Shown here: piece after piece, positions 47,072-54,685 of the stretch | Position numbering within the stretch: the stretch's first letter is position 1 | Layout of the letters: each line of letters begins with the position of its first letter | Assembly: GCF_003933245.1 (NCBI RefSeq) | Contig: NZ_QUSX01000003.1 | Location: forward strand, 62,001 to 126,000 | Length of the DNA: 64,000 bases | Reading direction: 5' to 3' | Source of the DNA: Maribacter algicola | GTDB taxonomy: Bacteria; Bacteroidota; Bacteroidia; Flavobacteriales; Flavobacteriaceae | The notes under the pieces: model-generated | What the model was told of the DNA's origin: nothing | Databases searched by the model: none | What the model saw: only the letters and a program-made list of their open reading frames with translations | Translations under genes and position numbers: made by a program

Positions 47072-49018
47072 ATGAAACCTACAAAAGCATACATCGCCTT
47101 GTTTGCACTATTGATTGGTTGCTCCTTGGTCAGTGCCCAATATGGGGCCCAGCAACGTGGGGATTATTACTTCAGTAAATTTTCCTACGCCAAGGCCATT
47201 CCAGAATATGAACTCATGCTCAATGGAGGTGTTAACACCAGTTATGCCCATCAGCAATTGGCGGAGTGCTATTTGCTTTTGAGGGACTTTAAAAAATCCA
47301 TTCCCCATTTTGAGGCCATAATCCATAGTGATGCCATTTCCAAGGATCAGTACTTCAAATATGCCATGGCTCTTTACAGCGATGGCCAATTGGAAGCATC
47401 GGAGGAATGGCTTAAAAAATACAAAAAGTACAACAAGAACGACTCCAGGGTCAATAGGTTCCTGAAGGAAGGAAACCTGGCCTCCATCGTTTTCAACAGT
47501 CAGGAACGGTATCAATTGGACATCGTAACTTTTAACTCGGAACACAGTGATTTTGGCGCCTATTTACACCAAGGCAAGCTATATTTTGCCTCAGGTAGAA
47601 CAAATCACTTGACCAAGGGCAATTATGGTTGGAACAACGAACCTTGGTTGGACATTTTCTGGGTCTATGACGACATCCCGTTTTACGATCCCGAGCCTTT
47701 GGAGGGGAACGTAAATTCCAAGTTCCATGAAAGCTCGCCGGTCTATTCAACGGACTATGCAAAGGATACCATCATCTATTTTACAAGGAACAATTACTTT
47801 GACAAAAAAGCGGCTTACGGCGCGGAGAACGAGATAAACCTGAAGATATACAGTGCCAAAAGGAAAGACGGTAAATGGATGGAGGATAGAAGCTTGCCCA
47901 TCAACAGCGACTATTATTCAACCGGGCACCCCACGGTAAATAAAGAAAGGACAAGAATTTATTATACCTCCGATATGCCTGGTGGATATGGTGGAACCGA
48001 TATTTATTATTCAGAAATTCACGAACGGGGAGGCATCGGTAAACCCGTTAACCTGGGACCGGTAATAAATACCGAAGGAAACGAAATGTTCCCGTTCATA
48101 AACGAGGAAGGACAATTGTTCTTCAGCTCGGAAGGCCATGTAGGTTTTGGACAGTTGGACGTATTCTCCACCATTACGGACGAGGAGGGCGAATTTGTGG
48201 ATGTTATTAATCTGGGAACGCCAATAAACAGCCCAGCGGACGATTTTGCCTACTATGGCTTCCCTAATGGGATAGACGGCTATGTTAGCTCTAACAGAGA
48301 GGGCGGGGTGGGATCAGATGATATCTACCGATTTAGGTTCTCTCCTGCCCTTGAGGTGGAAGGCTACGTGACGGACGGTATCAACCTAAAACCTTTGGAC
48401 AGTGTACAGTTGACCTTGTTCGACCAAAAGACCAATACTATCATTGCCCAAACCTTTTCGGATGAAAAAGGATACTACAAATTTCCCTTGCAGCGAAAAA
48501 CGCCTTACATGATCGAAGCGGTTCGTAGTACGCACCCACACAAGAACGTGTTCTTTGATACCTCAAGGGCTTCTTTTAGTCAAAAGACCCTTAGGCAGGA
48601 TATCGTATTGGATCCCGTTCTGGACTTGAAACTTTTGGCAGGGCTTAAAAAGATTTACTTTGATTTTGATATGAGCAATATCCGACCGGATGCGGCCGTG
48701 GAATTGGACAAGGTAATCCATGTAATGAACGATCTCTATCCGGATATGATCATTGCCCTGGAATCCCATACGGACCCAATGGGAACCCACGAATATAACG
48801 ACGACCTATCGGAAAGAAGGGCTTATTCTACCTATAAGTACCTCATAGACAACGGTATTGAAAAAAACCGAATTGTATCCTATAAAGGTTTTGGAAAACG
48901 AAGACCGGTCAACGATTGTACCAGTTTCCAGGATTGTAGTCCGGAGGACTTGGAGCTCAACCGAAGAACGGAATTCCCTATTTTACAGATAAAAAAGGGA
49001 AAACAATTGGCTAAATAA
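47072..49018 (+). CDS. OmpA-family protein with PD40 and TPR-like regions
   Basis: This 648-residue envelope protein has an N-terminal signal (LLIGCSLVSAQ). The LIGC stretch could be a lipobox with Cys17, but a type I cut after VSA also fits. The order is a TPR-like helical region (about 25-130), WD40/PD40-type beta-propeller strands (about 150-390, for example IYYTSDMPGGYGGTDIYYSE), a CarboxypepD_reg-like domain (about 428-505), and the OmpA C-terminal domain (about 520-635) with IYFDFDMSNIRPDA and the peptidoglycan-binding DDLSERRAYSTYKYL. This is the standard third gene of adhesin-PorP-OmpA loci and probably anchors the complex to peptidoglycan. A terminator follows. Confidence 0.93.
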   Translation: MKPTKAYIALFALLIGCSLVSAQYGAQQRGDYYFSKFSYAKAIPEYELMLNGGVNTSYAHQQLAECYLLLRDFKKSIPHFEAIIHSDAISKDQYFKYAMALYSDGQLEASEEWLKKYKKYNKNDSRVNRFLKEGNLASIVFNSQERYQLDIVTFNSEHSDFGAYLHQGKLYFASGRTNHLTKGNYGWNNEPWLDIFWVYDDIPFYDPEPLEGNVNSKFHESSPVYSTDYAKDTIIYFTRNNYFDKKAAYGAENEINLKIYSAKRKDGKWMEDRSLPINSDYYSTGHPTVNKERTRIYYTSDMPGGYGGTDIYYSEIHERGGIGKPVNLGPVINTEGNEMFPFINEEGQLFFSSEGHVGFGQLDVFSTITDEEGEFVDVINLGTPINSPADDFAYYGFPNGIDGYVSSNREGGVGSDDIYRFRFSPALEVEGYVTDGINLKPLDSVQLTLFDQKTNTIIAQTFSDEKGYYKFPLQRKTPYMIEAVRSTHPHKNVFFDTSRASFSQKTLRQDIVLDPVLDLKLLAGLKKIYFDFDMSNIRPDAAVELDKVIHVMNDLYPDMIIALESHTDPMGTHEYNDDLSERRAYSTYKYLIDNGIEKNRIVSYKGFGKRRPVNDCTSFQDCSPEDLELNRRTEFPILQIKKGKQLAK

Positions 49019-49040
49019 CCCTTTTATGACTTTTAACAAA

Positions 49041-49064
49041 AAACCCCGCCTAAAAGCGGGGTTT
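49041..49064. terminator. Bidirectional terminator between ompA and clpP
   Basis: AAACCCCGC (49041-49049) pairs with GCGGGGTTT (49056-49064). The plus strand continues ATTCATTT; the minus strand continues with a longer T run (TTTTTTGTT), so it should stop both the OmpA-family gene and clpP. Confidence 0.85.
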
Positions 49065-49091
49065 ATTCATTTCTTATGATATTTCCTGTAC

Positions 49092-49640
49092 CTACTCAAG
49101 GATACCATCAACAATGCCATATTCGATGGATTCCTCGGCATTCATCCAATAATCCCTATCAAAGTCCCTTAATACCCTATCAAAGGACTGACCACAATTG
49201 TCCGCCAGTATTTTTGCGCTCAATTCCTTGGTCTTGATAATTTCCCTAGCCTGAATTTCAATATTGGACGCCTGCCCCCTTGCACCGCCACTTGGCTGAT
49301 GTATCATTACTTGGGCATGAGGCTGTATGAACCGTCTTCCTTTTTTTCCCACAGACAGCAAAATAGAGCCCATGGAGGCTGCCAAACCTGTACAAATGGT
49401 AGAAACCGGGCTTTTAAGCGATTTTATGGTATCGTACATAGCAAATCCTGAAGTTACATATCCGCCAGGACTATTGATATACAATTGTATTTCCTTATGG
49501 TTTTGCATATCCAAATACAGAAGTCTATCTATCACATGTTTGGCGGAATCATCATCTACCTGTCCCCAAAGAAAGACCTTTCTTTCGGCCAACATTTTCT
49601 CATCTATAACTTCCTGTATTTTTCCTTTTTTAGAACTCAT
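49092..49640 (-). CDS. clpP: ClpP-family serine protease
   Basis: This 182-residue protein is a ClpP-type proteolytic subunit. The catalytic serine lies in GLAASMGSILLS and the histidine in VMIHQPSGGARGQA. The acidic residue is expected in the DFDRDYWMNAEESIEYG helix. The protein is short at the N terminus, with no long propeptide. The gene is alone and not beside clpX or tig, the usual setting of the main clpP, so it may be a second paralogue; that cannot be settled from this window. A TAATTTTG box lies 23 nt upstream. Confidence 0.88.
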   Translation of the reverse strand: MSSKKGKIQEVIDEKMLAERKVFLWGQVDDDSAKHVIDRLLYLDMQNHKEIQLYINSPGGYVTSGFAMYDTIKSLKSPVSTICTGLAASMGSILLSVGKKGRRFIQPHAQVMIHQPSGGARGQASNIEIQAREIIKTKELSAKILADNCGQSFDRVLRDFDRDYWMNAEESIEYGIVDGILE

Positions 49641-49662
49641 ATGTATTATTTTTAATCAGCTT

Positions 49663-49670
49663 CAAAATTA
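49663..49670 (-). promoter_or_regulatory. -7 box for clpP
   Basis: The minus strand reads TAATTTTG, matching TAnnTTTG, 23 nt before the ATG at 49640. No -33 TTTG is found at the usual spacing. Confidence 0.45.
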
Positions 49671-49724
49671 AGGAATAAATTATGAATCCCTCTTATTTTG
49701 ATACACGCAAAAAATCGTTCAAAA

Positions 49725-50552
49725 TTAGTCACTTACCTCCACGGTACTTTCCACAATTTTCTTGATGGGTACGACCAACTTGCCCGATTTGGTCTTCACG
49801 ACCATGGAAATGTTGTCAATGGCTTCTACCTTTCCCTCAATTTTACCAATTTTGACCTGGTCCCCTACCTCGTATATTTTTCTTGAGTAGAAAGTGCGTA
49901 GAAGATCGCCAACGACCTCTCTGGCACCAAGACCCAAAGCCAGGGCGAACGCCAATAAAAAGGCGCCTAAAACCAAGGTAAAATTACTGGTTATGATCTG
50001 GGTCTCAACACCGGCCTGGTTCAAAGCGGTTATTGAAACAAAAAAAGTGATCAAATAAAAAAGGGTGCCACTTACCATTTTAGATCCACCCACACCCATA
50101 GATTCAAATAGTTTTAACGTTGCCTGTTTTATTACCGTGGCCAAATAAAGCCCCCCTATAAGTATTAACAACGCGCTAATAAAGGTTGGCAAATAGCCCA
50201 ATAGGGAATAAATGGCATCGGAAATGGCATTCAATTTTAACATCTGGGCAAGTACCACCGTAAACATTAAAATCAAAAGAATTTTTGTAGCGGATAAGGT
50301 TACCTTGAGCAAATCGATTTTAAGTTGCCTGTCCCCAAACAATTTTGCATCGGCGACGCGCTGGGATAGCACATCAATCTTGGCCGCTTTCAGAACCCGT
50401 TTCAGGATGAAAAGAATGATTTTGATAATCAACCAAGCTACAATCAAGCCTATAATTCCCACCACGATTTGGGGTATCATTTCAGCGGCGGACTTGAGTA
50501 AACTACCAAAACTGTCCGACAAGGTATCTTTAAGTTCATTAAGTGTTTTCAT
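49725..50552 (-). CDS. MscS-like mechanosensitive channel protein (CmpX-like)
   Basis: This 275-residue protein has four or five predicted membrane helices (about 25-50, 85-110, 118-142, 160-180 and 190-215). The pore-lining-type helix is rich in Gly/Ala (LGAFLLAFALALGLGAREVV), followed by a small beta domain with YEVGDQVKIGKIEGKVEAID and VVPIKKI, as in MscS-family proteins. It is shorter than typical MscS and resembles the CmpX group. It is the last gene after the sigma factor and a 62-residue protein, with 7 bp between the two. Confidence 0.85.
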   Translation of the reverse strand: MKTLNELKDTLSDSFGSLLKSAAEMIPQIVVGIIGLIVAWLIIKIILFILKRVLKAAKIDVLSQRVADAKLFGDRQLKIDLLKVTLSATKILLILMFTVVLAQMLKLNAISDAIYSLLGYLPTFISALLILIGGLYLATVIKQATLKLFESMGVGGSKMVSGTLFYLITFFVSITALNQAGVETQIITSNFTLVLGAFLLAFALALGLGAREVVGDLLRTFYSRKIYEVGDQVKIGKIEGKVEAIDNISMVVKTKSGKLVVPIKKIVESTVEVSD

Positions 50553-50559
50553 AGTTCAG

Positions 50560-50748
50560 TTATTTAGTTTTCTTGGTTTTTAATAAGCTTTCTATAAGAC
50601 TGCCATAGTTGGAAGTAAAAAGAGTTGCCATTTCCATAATTAGTTTGGCCATGGCCACGTCGTTCATCACCTTCTGACGTAACTCTTGAGGGACGTCCTT
50701 AAGGTCTCCCTGCATTCGCTTAAATGGATTTTGATCCTGCTCAAACAT
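50560..50748 (-). CDS. 62-residue protein coupled to a sigma factor
   Basis: This small protein has no signal peptide or membrane helix. It is charged and helical: MFEQDQNPFKRMQGDLKDVP, then QELRQKVMNDVAMAKLIMEM and a C-terminal ESLLKTKKTK. Its ATG overlaps the sigma-factor stop by one base (TAATG), and it ends 7 bp before the MscS-like gene. I do not recognise a family. Position suggests a small cytosolic regulator of the sigma factor or of the channel, but that is inference only. Confidence 0.75.
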   Translation of the reverse strand: MFEQDQNPFKRMQGDLKDVPQELRQKVMNDVAMAKLIMEMATLFTSNYGSLIESLLKTKKTK

Positions 50749-51383
50749 TAGGGTAACGTATTATAAGCTTCTATCACTTTAGCTTTGGCTCTTTTTAATC
50801 TCATTTTTACGGCACTCGTACCTAATTCCAGGGTAGATTCCAATTCCGAAATGGAAACACCATCCTGGTATTTTAGCATTAAGATAGTCTTGTCCTCCCC
50901 GGGAATCATTTCCAAGGCTTTTTTCAGTTTCTCTACTTGCAATTCCAATAAATGTTCATCCGTCACTTCTTGGGACAATCTGTATTCCTCTTCACTTATT
51001 TCATTGGATTTCTCACTTATTTTTCTTCCTTTATCCCTATTGACATAATTAACACAAAAATTGTACGTGAAGGAATAAAGCCATGTTGAAAATTTTGATT
51101 TACCCTTAAAGGAAGCCAATTTTACGAATACCATTAAAAAGACATCCTGCGTAAGGTCCTCCGCCTCCTTCTGTGATTTGGCAAAACCGTAACACTTGTT
51201 GTATACCATTTTGGCATAGCGATCATAAAGGATACCAAACAACATGGAATCCTTCTTAGCCACTATTTCCATTACAAGATCTTCATCGGTAATATCCTTG
51301 TAAGGGTCGTTGGCACCCAATTCTGTCCTGAATTGGTTGCCTACGATGATAAGACACAATTTGCGTAAGAAGGTCACCTCCAA
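50748..51383 (-). CDS. Sigma-70 family sigma factor (non-ATG start)
   Basis: This sigma factor of up to 211 residues shows region 2 (FGILYDRYAKMVYNKCYGFA, EAEDLTQDVFLMVFVKL, FSTWLYSFTYNFCVNYV) and region 4 (IPGEDKTILMLKYQDGVSIS, then LGTSAVKMRLKRAKAKV). The longest frame starts at TTG 51383 with GTG two codons on; the first internal ATG (residue 37) would cut the segment before region 2. A TATTTTTG box lies just upstream (51408-51401), which supports an early start. It is followed by a coupled 62-residue gene and an MscS-like gene. Confidence 0.87.
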   Translation of the reverse strand: MEVTFLRKLCLIIVGNQFRTELGANDPYKDITDEDLVMEIVAKKDSMLFGILYDRYAKMVYNKCYGFAKSQKEAEDLTQDVFLMVFVKLASFKGKSKFSTWLYSFTYNFCVNYVNRDKGRKISEKSNEISEEEYRLSQEVTDEHLLELQVEKLKKALEMIPGEDKTILMLKYQDGVSISELESTLELGTSAVKMRLKRAKAKVIEAYNTLP

Positions 51384-51400
51384 AAAGATATTATGAAAAA

Positions 51401-51408
51401 CAAAAATA
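51401..51408 (-). promoter_or_regulatory. -7 box for the sigma/62-aa/MscS operon
   Basis: The minus strand reads TATTTTTG (TAnnTTTG). Predicted start of transcription near 51394 leaves about 10 nt to the TTG start at 51383. Confidence 0.45.
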
Positions 51409-51460
51409 GGTTAAAGTTTCCGTTATTGAAGTGGTTTAAACTTTTTGAATTGAAGCGAAT

Positions 51461-51476
51461 CCCGATAGCTATTGGG
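51461..51476. repeat. Short palindrome of a dispersed-repeat type
   Basis: CCCGATAGCTATTGGG is a 16-bp palindrome with one mismatch. This core is familiar as a dispersed intergenic repeat of Flavobacteriaceae. The next about 60 bp (GCTTCATAGCTGGCTACGAAG) look like the rest of a decayed repeat copy. Confidence 0.5.
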
Positions 51477-51632
51477 AGAAAGCATTGTGCCCAAATGAAG
51501 GCTTTTTTGAGCTTCATAGCTGGCTACGAAGTGAGAAAAAGATAAAATATGGGTGAATTTGTGCGATTTTTTAGCCAATTTGAAAAAGTATAAACTACTT
51601 CATAGTATCTTGTTACCTAAATGATACCCACT

Positions 51633-52307
51633 ATGAAAAATTGCTTATTTGTGCCGATGCTTTTTTTGGTTTTACTTGGAAGTTGCAAAAACAACGAGAA
51701 AAAGCAGGAAGAAACCATTGAAAGAGAAAGAACCGTATTGGAGAAAATAGCCGATGCCAATGGCTACGAAAATTGGAAAAATATAGAGCGCATCAAATTC
51801 ACGTTCAATGTGGATAGGGATTCGTCGCATTTTGAACGCACGTGGCAATGGCATCCAAAAACCAACGATGTCGTTTTTATGACCCATGAAGATACGCTCC
51901 GTTACAACCGTAAGGAAATGGACAGTGTGATAGCAAAAACCGATGCCGGTTTCATCAACGACAAATATTGGATGCTGGCCCCCTACCAATTGGTCTGGGA
52001 CCAAAATAGCTTTCAATACTCGCTTACCGACTCTGTACAGGCCCCCATGAGCAAGGACACCATGCAACAACTGACAATTGTGTACGGAAACGAAGGTGGC
52101 TACACCCCCGGGGATGCCTATGACTTTTATTTTGGGGACGATTATATCATTAAGGAATGGGTCTTTAGAAGAGGCAACCAAGAGGAACCCAAAATGATAA
52201 CCAGTTGGGAGGACTACAAAAAAATGGATGGCCTCAACATCGCCACCATGCACAAAATGGGGGAAGGCAATTTCCAATTGTACTTCACGGGGATTGAAGT
52301 GGAGTAA
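51633..52307 (+). CDS. Lipoprotein of unknown function
   Basis: From the ATG at 51633 this is a 224-residue lipoprotein (another in-frame ATG is at 51621). The signal MKNCLFVPMLFLVLLGSC ends in a clear lipobox, LGSC. The mature part has aromatic-rich strands such as FTFNVDRDSSHFERTWQWHP and YDFYFGDDYIIKEWVFRRG, suggesting a LolA-like or beta-sandwich fold, but no named family is recognised. The next gene follows at 19 bp, probably in the same transcript. Confidence 0.75.
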   Translation: MKNCLFVPMLFLVLLGSCKNNEKKQEETIERERTVLEKIADANGYENWKNIERIKFTFNVDRDSSHFERTWQWHPKTNDVVFMTHEDTLRYNRKEMDSVIAKTDAGFINDKYWMLAPYQLVWDQNSFQYSLTDSVQAPMSKDTMQQLTIVYGNEGGYTPGDAYDFYFGDDYIIKEWVFRRGNQEEPKMITSWEDYKKMDGLNIATMHKMGEGNFQLYFTGIEVE

Positions 52308-52326
52308 ACAAAATTTCCATTGAATT

Positions 52327-53502
52327 ATGGGGACCATGGGAAAGTACCTACTACTAACTTTTTGTTTATATGGGGTGGTTGTGCACGGCCAATCGGAAGT
52401 TGGTGGTGTCATAATGGATGCCGATGAAAAAATCCCCTTGGAATTCGTGCATATATTCAACAGGAAGCATAGCACCATAAGCAATACCGATGGTAGGTTC
52501 CTATTAAGAACCTCCTTGGATACCATCCTATTTTTTAGAAACGGGTACGAAAAAAAAGAGCTCACAAGAGCATCCTTAAAGGATACTATTTACCTAGAAA
52601 AAAATGTAGTGGCCTTGGACGAGGTGGTGGTCACCAACGCCAAAAAGATTCTTCAGAAAATCAAGGATTCAATAAATTCCAATTATTTATTGACCCCGCA
52701 TACAGAAACGTTTTTTATACGGGCGTTGCTCAGAAAAAACGACACCCTGGTTCGGCTACAGGATATGACAGGTACGCTACTACGTAAAACCTCCATTTAC
52801 GGCAATGGTTTGGAAATGGAAAAAAAGGATTATCAGGTACAATTAGCGGAAATGCGGCAATTGGGGATTGTTAGGGATGTATATGGCGTTAACTTTGAGC
52901 TACCTTCGCTGTACAATATTTTTGGCGAATTCATGCGGTTGAACGCCATGGGTCCAGAATTCGACGTTATTGAAAAGCCCTATGAAAACAGTGAAGAAAT
53001 TAGGGTAGAATTCAATTCGCTACCAACAGAGGATGGCAGTAGCGCCACTGGGCACTACATTATAAATGAAGAGGATAATGCCATCTTATCTTTTGAATTA
53101 TTTCTCAAAGGGGCTCAAAAAACTTCTAAAACAGATTTGGAGAAATATACCCATGTTTTAAAAGGTGGTTCCTCCATGTACTTTAAGGAAGATGTGGAAA
53201 AAGGGCTTTATTATCTGCATAGGGCAAAACGTACGTTTTCCTTAGAGGTTAAAACAGAAAAACATCCAAAACCAGATGTTTATGAAATGGAAATTACCTT
53301 ATACACCCCGGAAAGTTTTGGCAATGAAAAAATAAAAAGCAACGTCAATGAGCATAAGGATATTTTTATGCTGAAACATCCGTATAATGAAGCCTATTGG
53401 CAAGAACAATCCTGGCTTCCAGTAACGGAAGAAATCAAGGAGTTTATACAGACTATTGGTAAGGGAACTTCTGGGCTAAAGACGAAAGGCAACATGAACT
53501 AA
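52327..53502 (+). CDS. CarboxypepD_reg-like domain protein
   Basis: This 391-residue protein has an N-terminal signal (GKYLLLTFCLYGVVVHG, then Q; ATG at 52327 or 52336), then a carboxypeptidase-regulatory-like beta domain (about 25-95, VGGVIMDADEKIPLEFVHIF) ending with ALDEVVVTNAKK, the linker that in SusC-type receptors leads to the TonB plug. No plug or barrel follows; instead a C-terminal region of about 280 residues (LLRKTSIYGNGLEMEKKDY and later strands) is of unknown type. It is a periplasmic or surface protein, probably co-transcribed with the lipoprotein. Confidence 0.78.
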   Translation: MGTMGKYLLLTFCLYGVVVHGQSEVGGVIMDADEKIPLEFVHIFNRKHSTISNTDGRFLLRTSLDTILFFRNGYEKKELTRASLKDTIYLEKNVVALDEVVVTNAKKILQKIKDSINSNYLLTPHTETFFIRALLRKNDTLVRLQDMTGTLLRKTSIYGNGLEMEKKDYQVQLAEMRQLGIVRDVYGVNFELPSLYNIFGEFMRLNAMGPEFDVIEKPYENSEEIRVEFNSLPTEDGSSATGHYIINEEDNAILSFELFLKGAQKTSKTDLEKYTHVLKGGSSMYFKEDVEKGLYYLHRAKRTFSLEVKTEKHPKPDVYEMEITLYTPESFGNEKIKSNVNEHKDIFMLKHPYNEAYWQEQSWLPVTEEIKEFIQTIGKGTSGLKTKGNMN

Positions 53503-53528
53503 GGCTATTGGACCACCCAAATTCTCCC

Positions 53529-54677
53529 CTACCCCCTCCTCTTTTTAAGGATTGCCGTCGCCCCAAGAATAAACAAAGCCACTGCCAACAGTACTATAAA
53601 ACTTGTTTTGAGGGAATAATTATCGGCCAAAAAACCCAAAATAGGCGGTGCACATAGAAACCCGGAATAGCCGGCCCCGGCGATAAACGAAACGCCCTTG
53701 GAAGAATCCACACCCTTTACGTTTCCGCCGATTCGAAATAGCTCCGGGACCATAGCGGAAAAACCAAGACCACAAATGGCAAATCCCACAATCGCCAAAT
53801 AGGTGGAAGTAGTCAATACCAATGCATAGCCGATAATACTTAACACCGTACCCAGGGCCACCATTTTTACAGAACCCATACTAGCGCTTACCCCGTCCCC
53901 CAAAAACCGACCCAAAGTCATCGTAACCTGAAAGCCTAAAAATCCGGCGCCCCACAAGGCTTCAGGGGCCAAACTTATTTCCTTTAAATAAAGCCCGCTC
54001 CAATCCACAATAGCGCCCTCGCTTCCCATGGCTATAAAGGAAATAAGCCCCAACAATAGCAAGGGTTTAAAAAGTTTAAGGCTAAAGGTTTCCTTCTCTA
54101 TGTTCGCCGCAACTTCGTTCATAAAATTTTTATAAAACATCAAATTAACGATGAAAACAAGGGCGATAGCCAAGCCCATATGTAAAACAGGATTGTCCAA
54201 GGGACCTATCAAAAAACTTCCCAATCCCGCCAAAACACCGCCCAGACTAAAAAAACCGTGGGAGGCCGACATGAATTTGGCGTTGTCCTTTTTCTCCAGT
54301 TCGGTCACTAGGGTATTCATGGATATATCAGTAAACCCGTTGGAAGCACCGAATAAGAAAAGACTGCCCATCAACGCATAGTAACTTGGGCTCAAAATCG
54401 GTAGGATAGCGGTGCAACAACTGATCAGCACACCGTACCAAGTGGCCTTTCCTACCCCAATCCGATTAATAATGGACGATGCAAAAGGAAATACTATAAA
54501 TACTCCTAAGGATAGGCAAAATATGGCGATTCCCAACTGGGATTTGTCAATACCCAAGTTTTCCTTTACGGTTGGAATATAAATGGCCCAGGTCCCAAAA
54601 AGGATATTGATACTTGCAAATACCCATGAGGGTCCAAAGTAACGGGCATTGGAAAAAATCAATCCGAGCGATTTCAT
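53529..54677 (-). CDS. MFS transporter
   Basis: This 382-residue protein has about twelve hydrophobic helices in two halves, as in major facilitator superfamily carriers. The first half includes FGTWAIYIPTVKENLGIDKS and LGVFIVFPFASSIINRIGVG; the second begins around LFKPLLLLGLISFIAMGSEG. It resembles the fucose/YbjJ-like group of small-molecule exporters, but the substrate cannot be told. It starts 8 bp after kynU on the same strand, so export or uptake of a kynurenine-pathway compound is possible but unproven. Confidence 0.85.
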   Translation of the reverse strand: MKSLGLIFSNARYFGPSWVFASINILFGTWAIYIPTVKENLGIDKSQLGIAIFCLSLGVFIVFPFASSIINRIGVGKATWYGVLISCCTAILPILSPSYYALMGSLFLFGASNGFTDISMNTLVTELEKKDNAKFMSASHGFFSLGGVLAGLGSFLIGPLDNPVLHMGLAIALVFIVNLMFYKNFMNEVAANIEKETFSLKLFKPLLLLGLISFIAMGSEGAIVDWSGLYLKEISLAPEALWGAGFLGFQVTMTLGRFLGDGVSASMGSVKMVALGTVLSIIGYALVLTTSTYLAIVGFAICGLGFSAMVPELFRIGGNVKGVDSSKGVSFIAGAGYSGFLCAPPILGFLADNYSLKTSFIVLLAVALFILGATAILKKRRG

Positions 54678-54685
54678 CTAACTTG

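Noticed and set aside
51384..51632. Remnant of an insertion sequence
   Set aside because: Only a short palindrome and AT-rich sequence are present; no transposase fragment or terminal repeats are seen.
51672..52565. 297-codon antisense frame opposite the lipoprotein gene
   Set aside because: The sense frames have a lipobox and a CarboxypepD_reg domain; the antisense protein has no domain and spans two genes.
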